Position numbers and translations under genes: made by a program. Positions 1 to 8,977 of a stretch of DNA of 16,330 bases are shown one piece after another; position 1 is the first letter of the stretch; each line of letters starts with the position of its first letter. A model generated the notes under the pieces. That model saw nothing but the letters and a program-made list of their open reading frames with translations. It was not told the origin of the DNA and ran no database searches. Source of the DNA: Brachionus plicatilis (taxonomy: Eukaryota; Rotifera; Eurotatoria; Ploima; Brachionidae); assembly GCA_010279815.1 (NCBI GenBank), contig QEOQ01000552.1, positions 178,011 to 194,340 on the forward strand, written 5' to 3'.

Positions 1-1163
1 AATTTCATAAACAAAAATAATTTGTTCTTTGTCTTTTTTCTTTTAATCATTTTCTTATTTTTGAATGATTCAAATTTGTCACGAATCTGCATTAATATAT
101 TCCAAATTAAAAATCCCTTGATTCTTGCCAAACTATTAAATTAAAAAATGAAGTTTAAGGAAAATGCTTTTCTTTTAACTCAACAAACTTCAGAAATTTA
201 ATTTTCAGCCTGATTTAATAATAATTTTAAAAAACATTTTTCAAGCTTGATAATCCAAAAATTTTCAAATCGATTAATAAATTTATGAAATTTGACAAAA
301 TTTTAACCAAACTATGTAGCTAAATTGATGTCGTATGTGTCAATTGCTATTTCTTTTCAAAGAATAATGAAATTTCTTCTAAATCTTTTTTTGATAGCTT
401 AAACATATAAAATGATACTTTTCTAAGTAATAAATCCCCTAAAGGATTTCTTTTAAAAAGTTAACTTGGTTCGTTTTAACTAAAATTTTAAACATAATTT
501 AACTCAGAGAGAACATTAATAATTCCTGAAAATAAAATGAAAAAGATATCTCAAGGTTTTTGTAAATTTGATAGATAACTTATTTGAAATATTTGAGATT
601 TATTCAAACATTCTTTAAAAATTCCGATTTTAAAATTTTATTTGTTATTAATAGATGAATAGATGAGAGTCATGAAGGTAGTATTCCTAAATTTGTTAGA
701 TATCCTCTCGTATACACATTTTAAGGAAAGCAACTTCAAGCTTAGTATGATGGAAAGCTAGCGATTGTTTTCTAACATGAAAAGTTTATATCATTCCAGA
801 CTTTGTTCAGCGGAAAATTATTTTTCTATTGTTTTTGTTAAACTAAAAAATCAAAAAGCTTGAATTTCCTTTTTATTTTTTTTTTCAAGCCAAGGATTGT
901 CTAAACATTTACATAAAAATGATGATTGTGATTTAATTTACTATTTGCTGAGTGTATATTAATAGAAAAATGATCGATGATTGTTGCCAAATGGTTTTTT
1001 TAAAGTTAAAAATTTGCTATTTAAATTAAGATTAATTTTATGTATATACGGAAGTTATGAATAAAAAGAAATCAACTGAGGGATTTTTATTCTGAAATAA
1101 TCAGCTCAAATATTAAGATAAAAAGGAATTAATATTAGATTTTAATAATTCGGTTGAATTGGG
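1..1163. other. AT-rich flank downstream of the tektin-like gene
   Basis: I find no open reading frame of substance, RNA gene or clear repeat here. The high-coordinate end is the 3' flank of the minus-strand tektin-like gene. An ATTAAA-type poly(A) signal lies on the minus strand at 1141-1146, about 20 nt past the stop, and a canonical AATAAA at 1086-1091. The 3' UTR is therefore probably short. Confidence 0.6.
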
Positions 1164-4100
1164 TTATTTTTTTACATATTTTTCGGGTACCCATCTGTGG
1201 TCGGCCAACTCACGTCTTCTTCTCAAAAGACTTGTGTCCAGTGAATGCTGAAACTCTTTTTCTTTTGCGTTTTGATCCATTTTTTTTCCAATTACTTTCA
1301 GAGTTCTGATATGTTGTTCTGATTTGACAAGAGAATTGTTAAGCAAATCCGAACCCTTAAGAATGCTTGAGTAATGATTAGTTTTTTGTTATTTTTAAAC
1401 CTTGCTAATCTCTTGAGCTTCGGGCAACTGATTACCGGGATGCTTTTGAAAATTGGACACAATCGGTCGGTCCAGTCTCTCATAAGTGAACAAATTAGTA
1501 CTCTTCTCGGGTCCTAAAGTATATTTATGAGATATGTTATTCAAGTCTTGCCATCTAACTGCTCTATTTTGAGCTAATCGATTTTCACTGCTGCTCACAT
1601 TCAAATTTTTCTTCAAAATTCAACAAATTAATTTAATTTTTAAAATTAATTTTGGCTCAATACTGTTTTATTGTAAAACAAGATTTAGAAAAATGAAAAT
1701 AGAAAGGGTTTTTATAAATTCGTGAAAAAGAATGCTATTTAAAACTAGCAATTGATAAAGACGTCGAAAGACAACATTTTCTGTTAAAAGCAGCATTGTT
1801 TCTAGTCGCTAACCAAACTACAAAGGTTACACTCGGAATTTTTACTACTCTTTTTATAGAATCTATTCAATCTTGACTGTTTTTAAAAATCTTCATTTTC
1901 TTTTCTATAATCTTCAAATCAATATCTATTAGGCTAAAATTTTTCTTAAATAAATAAATTTATTAAAGTAAATCAAAATTTTAATTTCTTTAGATGATGC
2001 ATTATTTTTGATTTCATCTCTTAAAAAAACTTATAACTTCAAGTCAAATATTACATAAAAATTGAATGTCTTTAACAATTATGTGTCTAACTCTGATTCT
2101 GAAAGTTTTTCTTAAAACGAAATTTTTAATTTAACTTTTGACACTGTTATGTAAGTTAAGAAAAATAATTTTTTTAAAGCAAGATGTGCTTCACTTCGAA
2201 AAAAATAACTTTTTCTTATCAACCGAAAGCTTGGTTAGTTTCTTAAAGGTGCCATGGTAATATTAATTGTTATAACCACATAAATGATTGAAGTGCTAGA
2301 AGAACTGTTCTCTAGACCTCAAAGTTGAAATTTAATTGTATTTTTACGAAAGGAATTTTTCAAATTTTTTTCTTCTAAAAAAATATCTTTTTACTGCTTA
2401 AACTCATTCTGTGTTCTAAAAAAAATCAGATATTTCTTTAAATTAATCCAATAGTAGATTTAAGTAAATTTAATAAACCCAAGAATACTCTTAGATTTTT
2501 AATATTATTTTGATGCCATCCAGCATTAGATTGATTTTATAAATTGGATCTGATAAAATTTCATAACTAATAAACGTTTTGATATTTATTCTAGTCTTTA
2601 TCTTGTTTTTGTTTTTTTCAAAAAATGGCTTGTATCTTTGTTTTAAAGTACTGGAAAGTAAATTTTGAGTAAAGAAAATAAAGAATTATCTTGAAAAATT
2701 CAGCTCTAAAAATTTTTTATAAATGGTTTAGATTGGAAAATTTTTTCAATAAGCCCAGTTTCATTTGATTCCTTTATAGAAGCATAACATTAGAGTGATA
2801 AACATTTTTTCTCATTTATGACGATTTTATTTTAGAGCTGCAATATATTGAAAATTGGTTTTGATCTTAAAGGGTCACTTTACACAAGGTTCAAAAATGG
2901 CTCGTTTTTTTAATATTAAATTAAGAGAGTAGCGCATTTTTAAAGCAAAACTAAAAATATCCTCAAGCTTTCATTGATTAAAATAGACCTATTGGCAGAG
3001 ATTGATCGATGGCACCAAGGGTTGATCTAATTTTAATTACTTTTTCCAATTCACTTAAAAGCTAAATGATTTTTTTAGATTAGTTTTAACCTCGAATGTT
3101 TGAAATTCTACTTACAAAGAAAATATTTCTCTAGTTTTTACTTAAAATCTGATTAACTTCAAGCTGACAATTTGCTTTACAATTGCCAATTAGAATAAAT
3201 GAAAAGAAAATTTAGATTAATCAAAAACTAATGTAAAAGCTAGATTATTTTTTGAAGAATGCTACAAGATTCAAATTAAAATTGTTAAATAATTGAATGT
3301 TGGTACAGAATTGAGCAAAAATTGATTATTTCTTTTATAAATTCGTATTACACTGAGGAGTAAAGTATCCTCAATTTTTCTCAAAAATTGATCATTAACA
3401 ATGAGACTTGTTTGCTTAGCGCTCTCGATCGAATCTTTGATCAACAATTTGGATTTTAGTCTAAGATCGCGTCCCTCCTGAATTTTGACATCGGCCTCGC
3501 GGATTATGTCCACCGACTCAGCAGTGAATGCACTCAATGGACCAATTTGAATTAGGGATGACTGACTGGCGTCAATTAAACTTTCGTTGTTGAACAAAGT
3601 TGTTTGCGATTTAAAGAGCTTCGTATTTATTTGGCTTGGCTTGTTCCTAAGAAAAAAATTAATTTTGATTTCAGCTATTGAAGCCTTAAGTTTTATTTTT
3701 TTTTAAATATTATTACAGATTAGATTTTTTAATTATTTTTTTTAACTAAAAGCAACCTACAAAAATTTTAAATAAATAAAATAATTAAAAAATTACTTGT
3801 TTGCAATTGCTTTGTCAAAGCTTCTCATTGATTGTGTGAGGCACTGGCAAATTAAGTCGGTAACAACGCCTCTTTCTTTGCCCAATTTGTAAACTCGCTC
3901 ACGCAGCTCGTCTAGTTTCTGTAAAAAAAATTAGCAAAGGATAATTGTGGAATAATCTCACAAAGAGTTATAACCATTAGCAAGATTTGTATCTAAATGG
4001 GGATGAAGATTAAAAAATAAAACTCCATTAGAAATTTTTTTCCTAAAAATCTACTTTTTAAATAAAAATTAAACTTAAATTGAAAAAAATTATCGTTTAA

Positions 4101-5524
4101 ATTTAATGATTAATAAATTTTAATTTTTCTTAAATATCAAACAAATTAAGTGTTAATCAGTAATGAAATAACAAAGCTTTTAGAATGTAACCTTTCCTGG
4201 TTTATGCATTTCAGTCCGAAAAAAAAGAATAAAATAATAAAAAAAATGTAATAGCTTTTTTCTTTGAATTCAAAATGGTATTGTGAAATTCAATTACAAA
4301 TCGAAAAAAAATTCTTCATTTTTTGATAAATTAAAATTAAAGTTAATAAATTATATTAAAAAAAATACTGCAACATAGTGCAATTTAGCTTGTTGCACCT
4401 TTTTTATCAAAAAAAATATTTTTGATTGATTATTGATTTGATTAACTAAAAAAACAAATAAATTTTGTTTTCAATTAATACAACAAAGTATGTTGAACTA
4501 TTTTAAATATTTTTCATTAACTTAAATTTTAATTTTTCAAAAAATTACGAATTTTGTTCAATTTGTATTTGAAATTCACAACACTGTTCAAAATTAAGTC
4601 TATGAACGCAGCATAGTGCAACATTCATAGTTGCATCAACTTAAAAAGTCCGCTAAAAATCCGAAAATTTTATGAAATTTTATTTTTGCTATATTTGCAG
4701 AGCTAACCAGTATTTGGCAAATAATGCAACTTTGGATGTTGAGTTTACAGACTTAATTTTGAACTTAAAGAAAAAAACTTTGTTCTTTGGTCCTGAATTT
4801 CACAAAACCCCTTTTTCGGATTTTTTACCATTAATAAATTTTTGAAAAAACATTAACAATCATTTTTTTTAAGTTTTTTTTAGACATCACCCCAAATTTT
4901 GATGATTCAAATATTACATATAAATGTTCCTGGACTGGTTTGAGCAGTGATTCTAGGCTTCGTTTAAGACCGAGAAGAGTTTGCTTTTCGAATTCAAGTG
5001 TATCATCAACTTTATCCTCATTCTAAATAGAATGAAAAATAAGTTAAAAAAAAATTTTTTTTTTAAATAAAAATAACAGGTTCTGTGGCTGGTCTATGCA
5101 AGCGATTGTCTGTTGTTTCTTTGTTGATGATCAAATCTTTTCTGATATGGTCAAGAGCGGACTCCAGGTATTCTTTATTTTTGCTAAGAGATTTGACTTC
5201 TTCGTTTACGTCAACCCAACACTTCTTTAGCTTGGCAACCATCAAGCGACACTGCTTCATGTATCGGAAGGCTTCACTATTGCTCAGGTTGCGCAGCACC
5301 TCCCTCAAGTTGGTCAAAGGATCTTCCCGTTTGGACACATAAATGTGGGCATCACTCCGTTCCACTTGCCTGTTGTTGGACTCGATCTGATTTTTGACTT
5401 GATCTCGCCAGTAAAACTCGTTGTTTTCGGTCTTTTCCCTATTCAGAATTGGTATATACTGGTAGACCGGCTGTTGTGGCGCCGTCATTGGCCGACTCGA
5501 ATTAGCCACACCTGGGGATATCAT
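1164..5524 (-). CDS. TEKTL1: Tektin-superfamily protein, probably tektin-like 1 (CCDC105)
   Basis: Six exons join in frame into 456 residues: 5078-5524, 4918-5022, 3797-3918, 3352-3646, 1401-1610 and 1164-1355. Introns are 55, 999, 150, 1741 and 45 nt, all GT-AG. The start ATG (5522-5524) directly follows an in-frame TAA. The protein is almost wholly helical and charged. After a Pro/Gln-rich head (about residues 1-25), helical segments follow the tektin order: a Trp-containing first helix, an SKNKEYLESALDHIRKDL linker region, a middle block around residues 264-315 resembling the tektin helix-2 region, then GPEKST...ERLDRPIV in place of the tektin RP-x-VELC region, and a basic RRRRELADHRW tail near the C-terminus. 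I do not see the canonical RPNVELC nonapeptide, which favours the divergent tektin-like 1 (human CCDC105, similar length) over tektins 1-5. Known role: filaments inside ciliary or sperm-tail doublet microtubules. The superfamily call is firm; the orthologue call is from remembered pattern. Confidence 0.78.
4586..4764. repeat. Fold-back repeat in tektin-like intron 2
   Basis: The 16-mer GTTCAAAATTAAGTCT at 4586-4601 is perfectly inverted at 4749-4764. The similarity continues inward with gaps (ATGAACGCAGCAT against GTAAACTCAACAT, then GTTGCAT on both sides), so this is an imperfect terminal inverted repeat of about 50 bp around a 179-bp body. A partial relative of the inner segment (GCAACATAGTGCAA) lies nearby at about 4369-4382. 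It looks like an old non-autonomous DNA element. I find no clear target-site duplication and no coding capacity. Confidence 0.6.
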
Positions 5525-5740
5525 TTAGATCTAAAAAAGTACAATTAAATTTCAGACTAAATCAACTAGATCATGTAAATTTAGAATTAAAAAATTTAAA
5601 AAAAAATTGTTTAAAACGACAATAACAACAAAAAAAGGTAAGAGCTCAATGTAAATTTAAAGTATCCAGTAAGAAATGCTAATTACAATTGAGATTTCAA
5701 GATTTTAAAATCATATGAGATTTGATTGAAATGCTTATCC

Positions 5741-5763
5741 TGAGAGAGAAAGAGAGAGAGAGA
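5741..5763. repeat. GA-rich microsatellite
   Basis: A short (GA)n run interrupted by one GAAA, about 220 nt upstream of the tektin-like start codon. It reads as a pyrimidine (CT) tract on the coding strand of that gene. Such tracts occur in promoters and as neutral microsatellites; the sequence does not decide between these. Confidence 0.8.
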
Positions 5764-6168
5764 ACGAAAAGGCATTCGAGTTTATAATATCGTTTGCTTT
5801 GTGATTTTTTTTTATACTTTTTTTTGTCGATAGTTTGTTTAAGCTTTTTGGTTTTATTTCAATTTTTTTTGGCATTTAAAAAAGTGGAAAAGACTAATAA
5901 AACTTTTCTGCTAAGAAAAATAATTTGTTGCCAATAACAATAATAATAATCTTTTAAATAATCATCAAGAATTTAATTTTTCAGTTCGATTCCAAGCAAG
6001 AACTTAGTTACTGTTAGGGTCGAGCTAATTAAATTATATATGTGCATTTAATTTGAATTTTTTCGCCTCTATCAGCAAAGATATCTGTTGCATAACTGTT
6101 TCAAAATTAGTAGTTATGGAAATTAGTTTTAGCTCAGGTAAATCGAAGCTAAATGTTTGGCGTAGGGT

Positions 6169-6174
6169 TTTATT
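6169..6174 (-). terminator. Poly(A) signal for GPN1
   Basis: AATAAA on the minus strand, 45-50 nt past the GPN1 stop codon. A second AATAAA (6218-6223) overlaps the stop codon itself, but cleavage directed by that copy would still fall downstream, so either could serve. The call is from motif and position only. Confidence 0.45.
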
Positions 6175-6218
6175 TAACAATTAAAAAAGTGTTCAAATAG
6201 GAAATTTTACAAATAGAT

Positions 6219-7658
6219 TTATTTTTTAGTATTCTGATTTTCTAAGAATCTCTTGAAAGACTCGAGTTCTAATTGCTCTTCCTCTTCGTTTTCCTTGACG
6301 ACTTCGTCATCAGACTCGTCCTGATTAAACAAAGAAATATGCGGTGTGTCGCCCTCTACTTTTTCCAGTTTCAACGAGGACACCCGGCTTTCCAGACCTC
6401 CGTCCATTTTCAGATCTTTTTCCACTTGTTCCAATTTCATGTCTTGTTCTTTCTTTTGTTTTGCCATTTTTTGTTCCACTAGTTTCTTGTACTCAGCTTT
6501 GTAATCCCTAAATTAAACAATAAAATTTATTTTAGAAATTTTTTCTAACACCTCTCATATTCTTCTTTGGCAAAGTCGATTATTTCCAAAAATTCATTCA
6601 TTCCAAAACCTGTCGTTGAAGATACTCCAACAAACTAGAAAAAAAATTGTCAAATAATAATTTAAGTAATAAGAAAAAAAAATTTATTTTACTTTTATAT
6701 TTTGATAAAATTCATCAAGCACCAAGCTTAATGATCTTGTCAAATTAGAAATATAGCTGGTCTCATTTTCAAGTGCATTCTGGAAAGACTCAAAATTTTG
6801 CATCCATTCACCGGCGTATTTATGATGAACAATATCATTCTGAATAAATTTGATCAAAATTTGATTAACTTAATTAAAAATTGAATACTTTGTTCATGAC
6901 AATAACAAATGGAAGCTTAGACTTGTACATTATACTGCAAGCATAGAGCATATTTGACATGAATGTCACCGGGTTAACATTTCTGGATGTATCCATTACA
7001 TAAACAATTACAGTTGGAAAAGTAGATGCCTGTCGAAAATAAGAGATTAAAAAAAAAATTAATTCTCTAAAAGTTACCAAAGCTTCGGTAATAATTGAGC
7101 CTGATGCTGACCAAGTAAAAACTTCGATTTGACCGGGAGTATCGAATATAACATATTTACACTCTTCAGAGCGTTTTTGAACCAAATTTATTATTTGTTC
7201 AAATTTTGTTGAAAAAAGATTTAAGGAGGTAACTATGGCTCCGTTAGGTCCAAGAGAGTATCTTTTTTTATGTTAGTGAATTCATGGAAATACAAATAAT
7301 TAAATACTACTGTTTCATGACTTCTTTGTAGTTGACTGTATCTCTTATGTCTATGTTGCATGGATATGGTGTTTCGTGACAAGCAGGGTCCAAGTTAATG
7401 ATGTAAGGTGGCTTATTAATCGAATGCAAATGCGAATTCAATCTCTGGAAGAAAAACTTTAATTTTTTCCAGGCAAAAAAGTTTAATTTACTTGGACAAA
7501 TGAAGTCTTTCCAGCGCCCTTAAAAAGATGAATAAAAATTTGATCTAATCAAATACTAAGTGTTTGAAAATTGATTTTACAGCCATTCCAATTACAATCA
7601 AACAAACTGTGTTGTTTTTGGAAGGATCAAATTGATTACTTTCAGCAGAAGTTGCCAT
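6219..7658 (-). CDS. GPN1: GPN-loop GTPase 1
   Basis: Eight exons join in frame into 360 residues (human GPN1 has 374): 7581-7658, 7492-7518, 7311-7444, 7078-7261, 6889-7029, 6693-6839, 6552-6634 and 6219-6507, with GT-AG introns of 44-62 nt. Visible motifs are the P-loop GMAGAGKT (residues 24-31), the family-defining Gly-Pro-Asn loop LGPNG (83-87), DTPGQ (120-124), the guanine-specifying NKND (187-190), and GVSSTTGFG near 240-248 as the base-contacting loop region. The run [15 protein letters not shown] and the segment [16 protein letters not shown] are close to the metazoan orthologue. The C-terminal exon is charged: a Lys-rich coiled segment, then an acidic stretch with EEEEQ, ending [11 protein letters not shown], in the same place as the family's acidic tail. 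Known role: with GPN3 it assembles RNA polymerase II and escorts it into the nucleus. No key residue is missing and the gene looks intact. Confidence 0.95.
7492..7518 (-). other. GPN1: 27-nt micro-exon of GPN1 encoding GAGKTSFVQ
   Basis: On the minus strand this piece is flanked by TTTTTAAG (acceptor) and GTAAATT (donor). Both neighbouring introns are phase 0, so exactly nine codons are inserted. It supplies the GKT part of the P-loop, while Gly-Met-Ala comes from the exon before. Skipping it would keep the frame but remove the nucleotide-binding Lys and Thr. Confidence 0.9.
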
Positions 7659-8215
7659 TTTAAAAAATAGTTTTAATTTTTTTAAATTTTTTAAAACACT
7701 TTATCCGTTTATTTAAAATTTTGTTAATTTTAAAATTACATTTTAATTTATATGCTAATAATTGGAAAATTTTTGTCTGAAATATGAAGATTAAGTTCAC
7801 ATAAAACTTGAATTTTTTCTCTTGTTTAAAAAAATTTTATTTCCAAATTAGTGAATGATTTATGAGTTATATTAAATAACAAAAGTAATTATTGTCTTCA
7901 AAATTTACTGAACCTTGAGTTTCGTTTCAGGGAAATTCTAAAAGACTATCCAGAATAATGTTAAATAATGTCTTAGCTAAAATTTGTTTCATTTGTTTCA
8001 AAATTTGTTTCATAAAATATTCGAAATTCAGCCTTCTTGAAAATTTATAAATTATAAAACTTGCAAGGAGTCATATGGAATTTTAAAGAAAAAAAGCTAG
8101 GCCACTAATTTGAAAACTAAATTTTCCTTAAGATTTTTAATAAAAATGTATTTTTTTGATTATCTTGTGATAAAACATTAATAATTTTGAATTTTTTTGT
8201 TTATTTTATTTAATT
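7659..8215. other. Intergenic, presumed GPN1 promoter and 5' UTR
   Basis: AT-rich sequence upstream of the GPN1 start and up to the transposon. I find no ORF on either strand, no TATA box at a convincing distance, and no divergent gene on the plus strand. Confidence 0.5.
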
Positions 8216-8223
8216 AAAACTTT
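8216..8223. repeat. Target-site duplication, left copy
   Basis: AAAACTTT directly precedes the left transposon end. The identical octamer directly follows the right end at 8848-8855. An 8-bp duplication fits hAT, P, Merlin, Zisupton and some Mutator-like elements. Confidence 0.9.
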
Positions 8224-8847
8224 GGGTCTAGTGGAAAATGTGAACAATTGTTCACAAAAAAATGTGACCATGAGTATCAAGTCCAAAATGTGAACATTTT
8301 GTTCACATAATCTCTGGTCACATATTTGGTGACCATAAGCTGGTCACATAAAAAAAAATGTTCACCAAATTTTAGATTAAAAAAATAAAATTAAATAATT
8401 TAAAAAAGTTTAAATCTAAACGCAAGAGAAAAAGCAATACATTATCGTGAAAAAGCAATGACTGAAATTACTACTTCTCAAGAAACTTTGAATGTAGTAA
8501 AAACAGCACTCAGCAAACATGCAAACCCTGTACCGTGTGATTTATGTGGACAATTAATGAAAAACATCAAGGGTGTAAAGTTGCATATGGCAAAAAACAT
8601 AAAAACTAATAAAAAAAGGAATTGGAATTTATTTTTTTTTATTTGCATTTAAAATTAGACTTTTATTCTAAAATTAATGTTCACAAAAAATAAAAACTGG
8701 ACTCGAAAAATTTTTTTATTTTTTTATTTATCTATTTTGGTTACCAAATATGTGACCAGAGATTATGTGAACAAAATGTTCACATTTTGGACTTGATACT
8801 CATGGTCATTTCTTTGTGAACAATTGTTCACATTTTCAACTAGACCC
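8224..8847. mobile_element. Short DNA transposon with long TIRs
   Basis: A 624-bp element bounded by inverted repeats: left 8224-8335 (112 bp) and right 8738-8847 (110 bp). They differ by about three substitutions and a 2-nt indel, so the insertion is fairly young. Both ends start GGGTCTAGT. Six bases further in lies the perfect 18-bp palindrome TGTGAACAATTGTTCACA, followed by more GTGAAC/GTTCAC and GGTCAC/GTGACC motifs that make the TIR internally palindromic. The element is flanked by a perfect 8-bp duplication. The centre holds one short zinc-finger ORF and AT-rich sequence; no transposase catalytic domain fits, so this copy must be moved by an enzyme from elsewhere. Superfamily unknown: the 8-bp duplication allows several, and the GGG terminus is not the usual hAT CAG. 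Confidence 0.9.
8458..8652 (+). pseudogene. Broken C2H2 zinc-finger ORF inside the transposon
   Basis: A 64-codon reading frame inside the 8.2-kb element. Cys27-x2-Cys30-x12-His43 matches the first three ligands of a C2H2 zinc finger (CDLCGQLM then VKLH). The fourth ligand is absent in this frame. Just after His43 comes an A6 run (8592-8597) followed by CAT, so a single-base slip would place a His three or four residues on, shortly before a stop. The rest of the frame (Lys-rich, then Leu/Phe from a T-run) looks like out-of-frame read-through. The likely origin is the N-terminal DNA-binding finger of the element's lost transposase. The in-frame stop at 8401-8403 limits any upstream extension. 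Codon composition is better than the surroundings up to His43 only. Confidence 0.6.
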
Positions 8848-8855
8848 AAAACTTT
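8848..8855. repeat. Target-site duplication, right copy
   Basis: AAAACTTT, identical to 8216-8223 and directly abutting the right TIR. Confidence 0.9.
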
Positions 8856-8924
8856 GTTTACTTTATATTTTTTAATGTAGAAATCATAAAAAAATTAATA
8901 AAATCAAACTTAACTTAAATTTGA

Positions 8925-8977
8925 ACCAAAAACTTTTTGATAGATTAATCCGATTAATCTATCAAAAAGTTTTTGGT
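8925..8977. repeat. Perfect 53-bp palindrome
   Basis: Two 26-bp arms (8925-8950 and 8952-8977) match without a mismatch around a single C. The stem contains ACTTTTTGATAGAT. It lies 70 bp beyond the transposon's right target duplication. On either strand the transcript would fold into one long hairpin with almost no loop. No neighbouring gene uses it visibly. Confidence 0.95.

Larger units (their letters stand above)
5525..6218. other. Intergenic and presumed promoter of the tektin-like gene
   Basis: This lies between the GPN1 stop and the tektin-like start, with both genes on the minus strand. Just upstream of the ATG the minus strand reads TTTTTTAG, so a 5' UTR intron acceptor near 5533 is possible. 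The stretch also contains the GA-rich tract (5741-5763), an (AAT)n run (about 5939-5951), the GPN1 poly(A) signals and an X-box-like motif at 5927-5938. No coding region is seen. Confidence 0.5.

Noticed and set aside
1611..3351. Possible extra tektin-like exon inside the 1741-nt intron
   Set aside because: The flanking exons already join in phase 0 with tektin-like continuity, and no open frame of exon length with fitting splice sites is seen in between.
5085..5548. Plus-strand open frames opposite the first tektin-like exon
   Set aside because: They are antisense to a well-supported minus-strand exon, hydrophobic and without motifs; they exist because that exon is less AT-rich.
6273..6482. 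Plus-strand Phe/Leu-rich frame resembling a membrane peptide
   Set aside because: Antisense to the Lys/Glu-rich last exon of GPN1; complementing Lys and Glu codons produces Phe and Leu runs.
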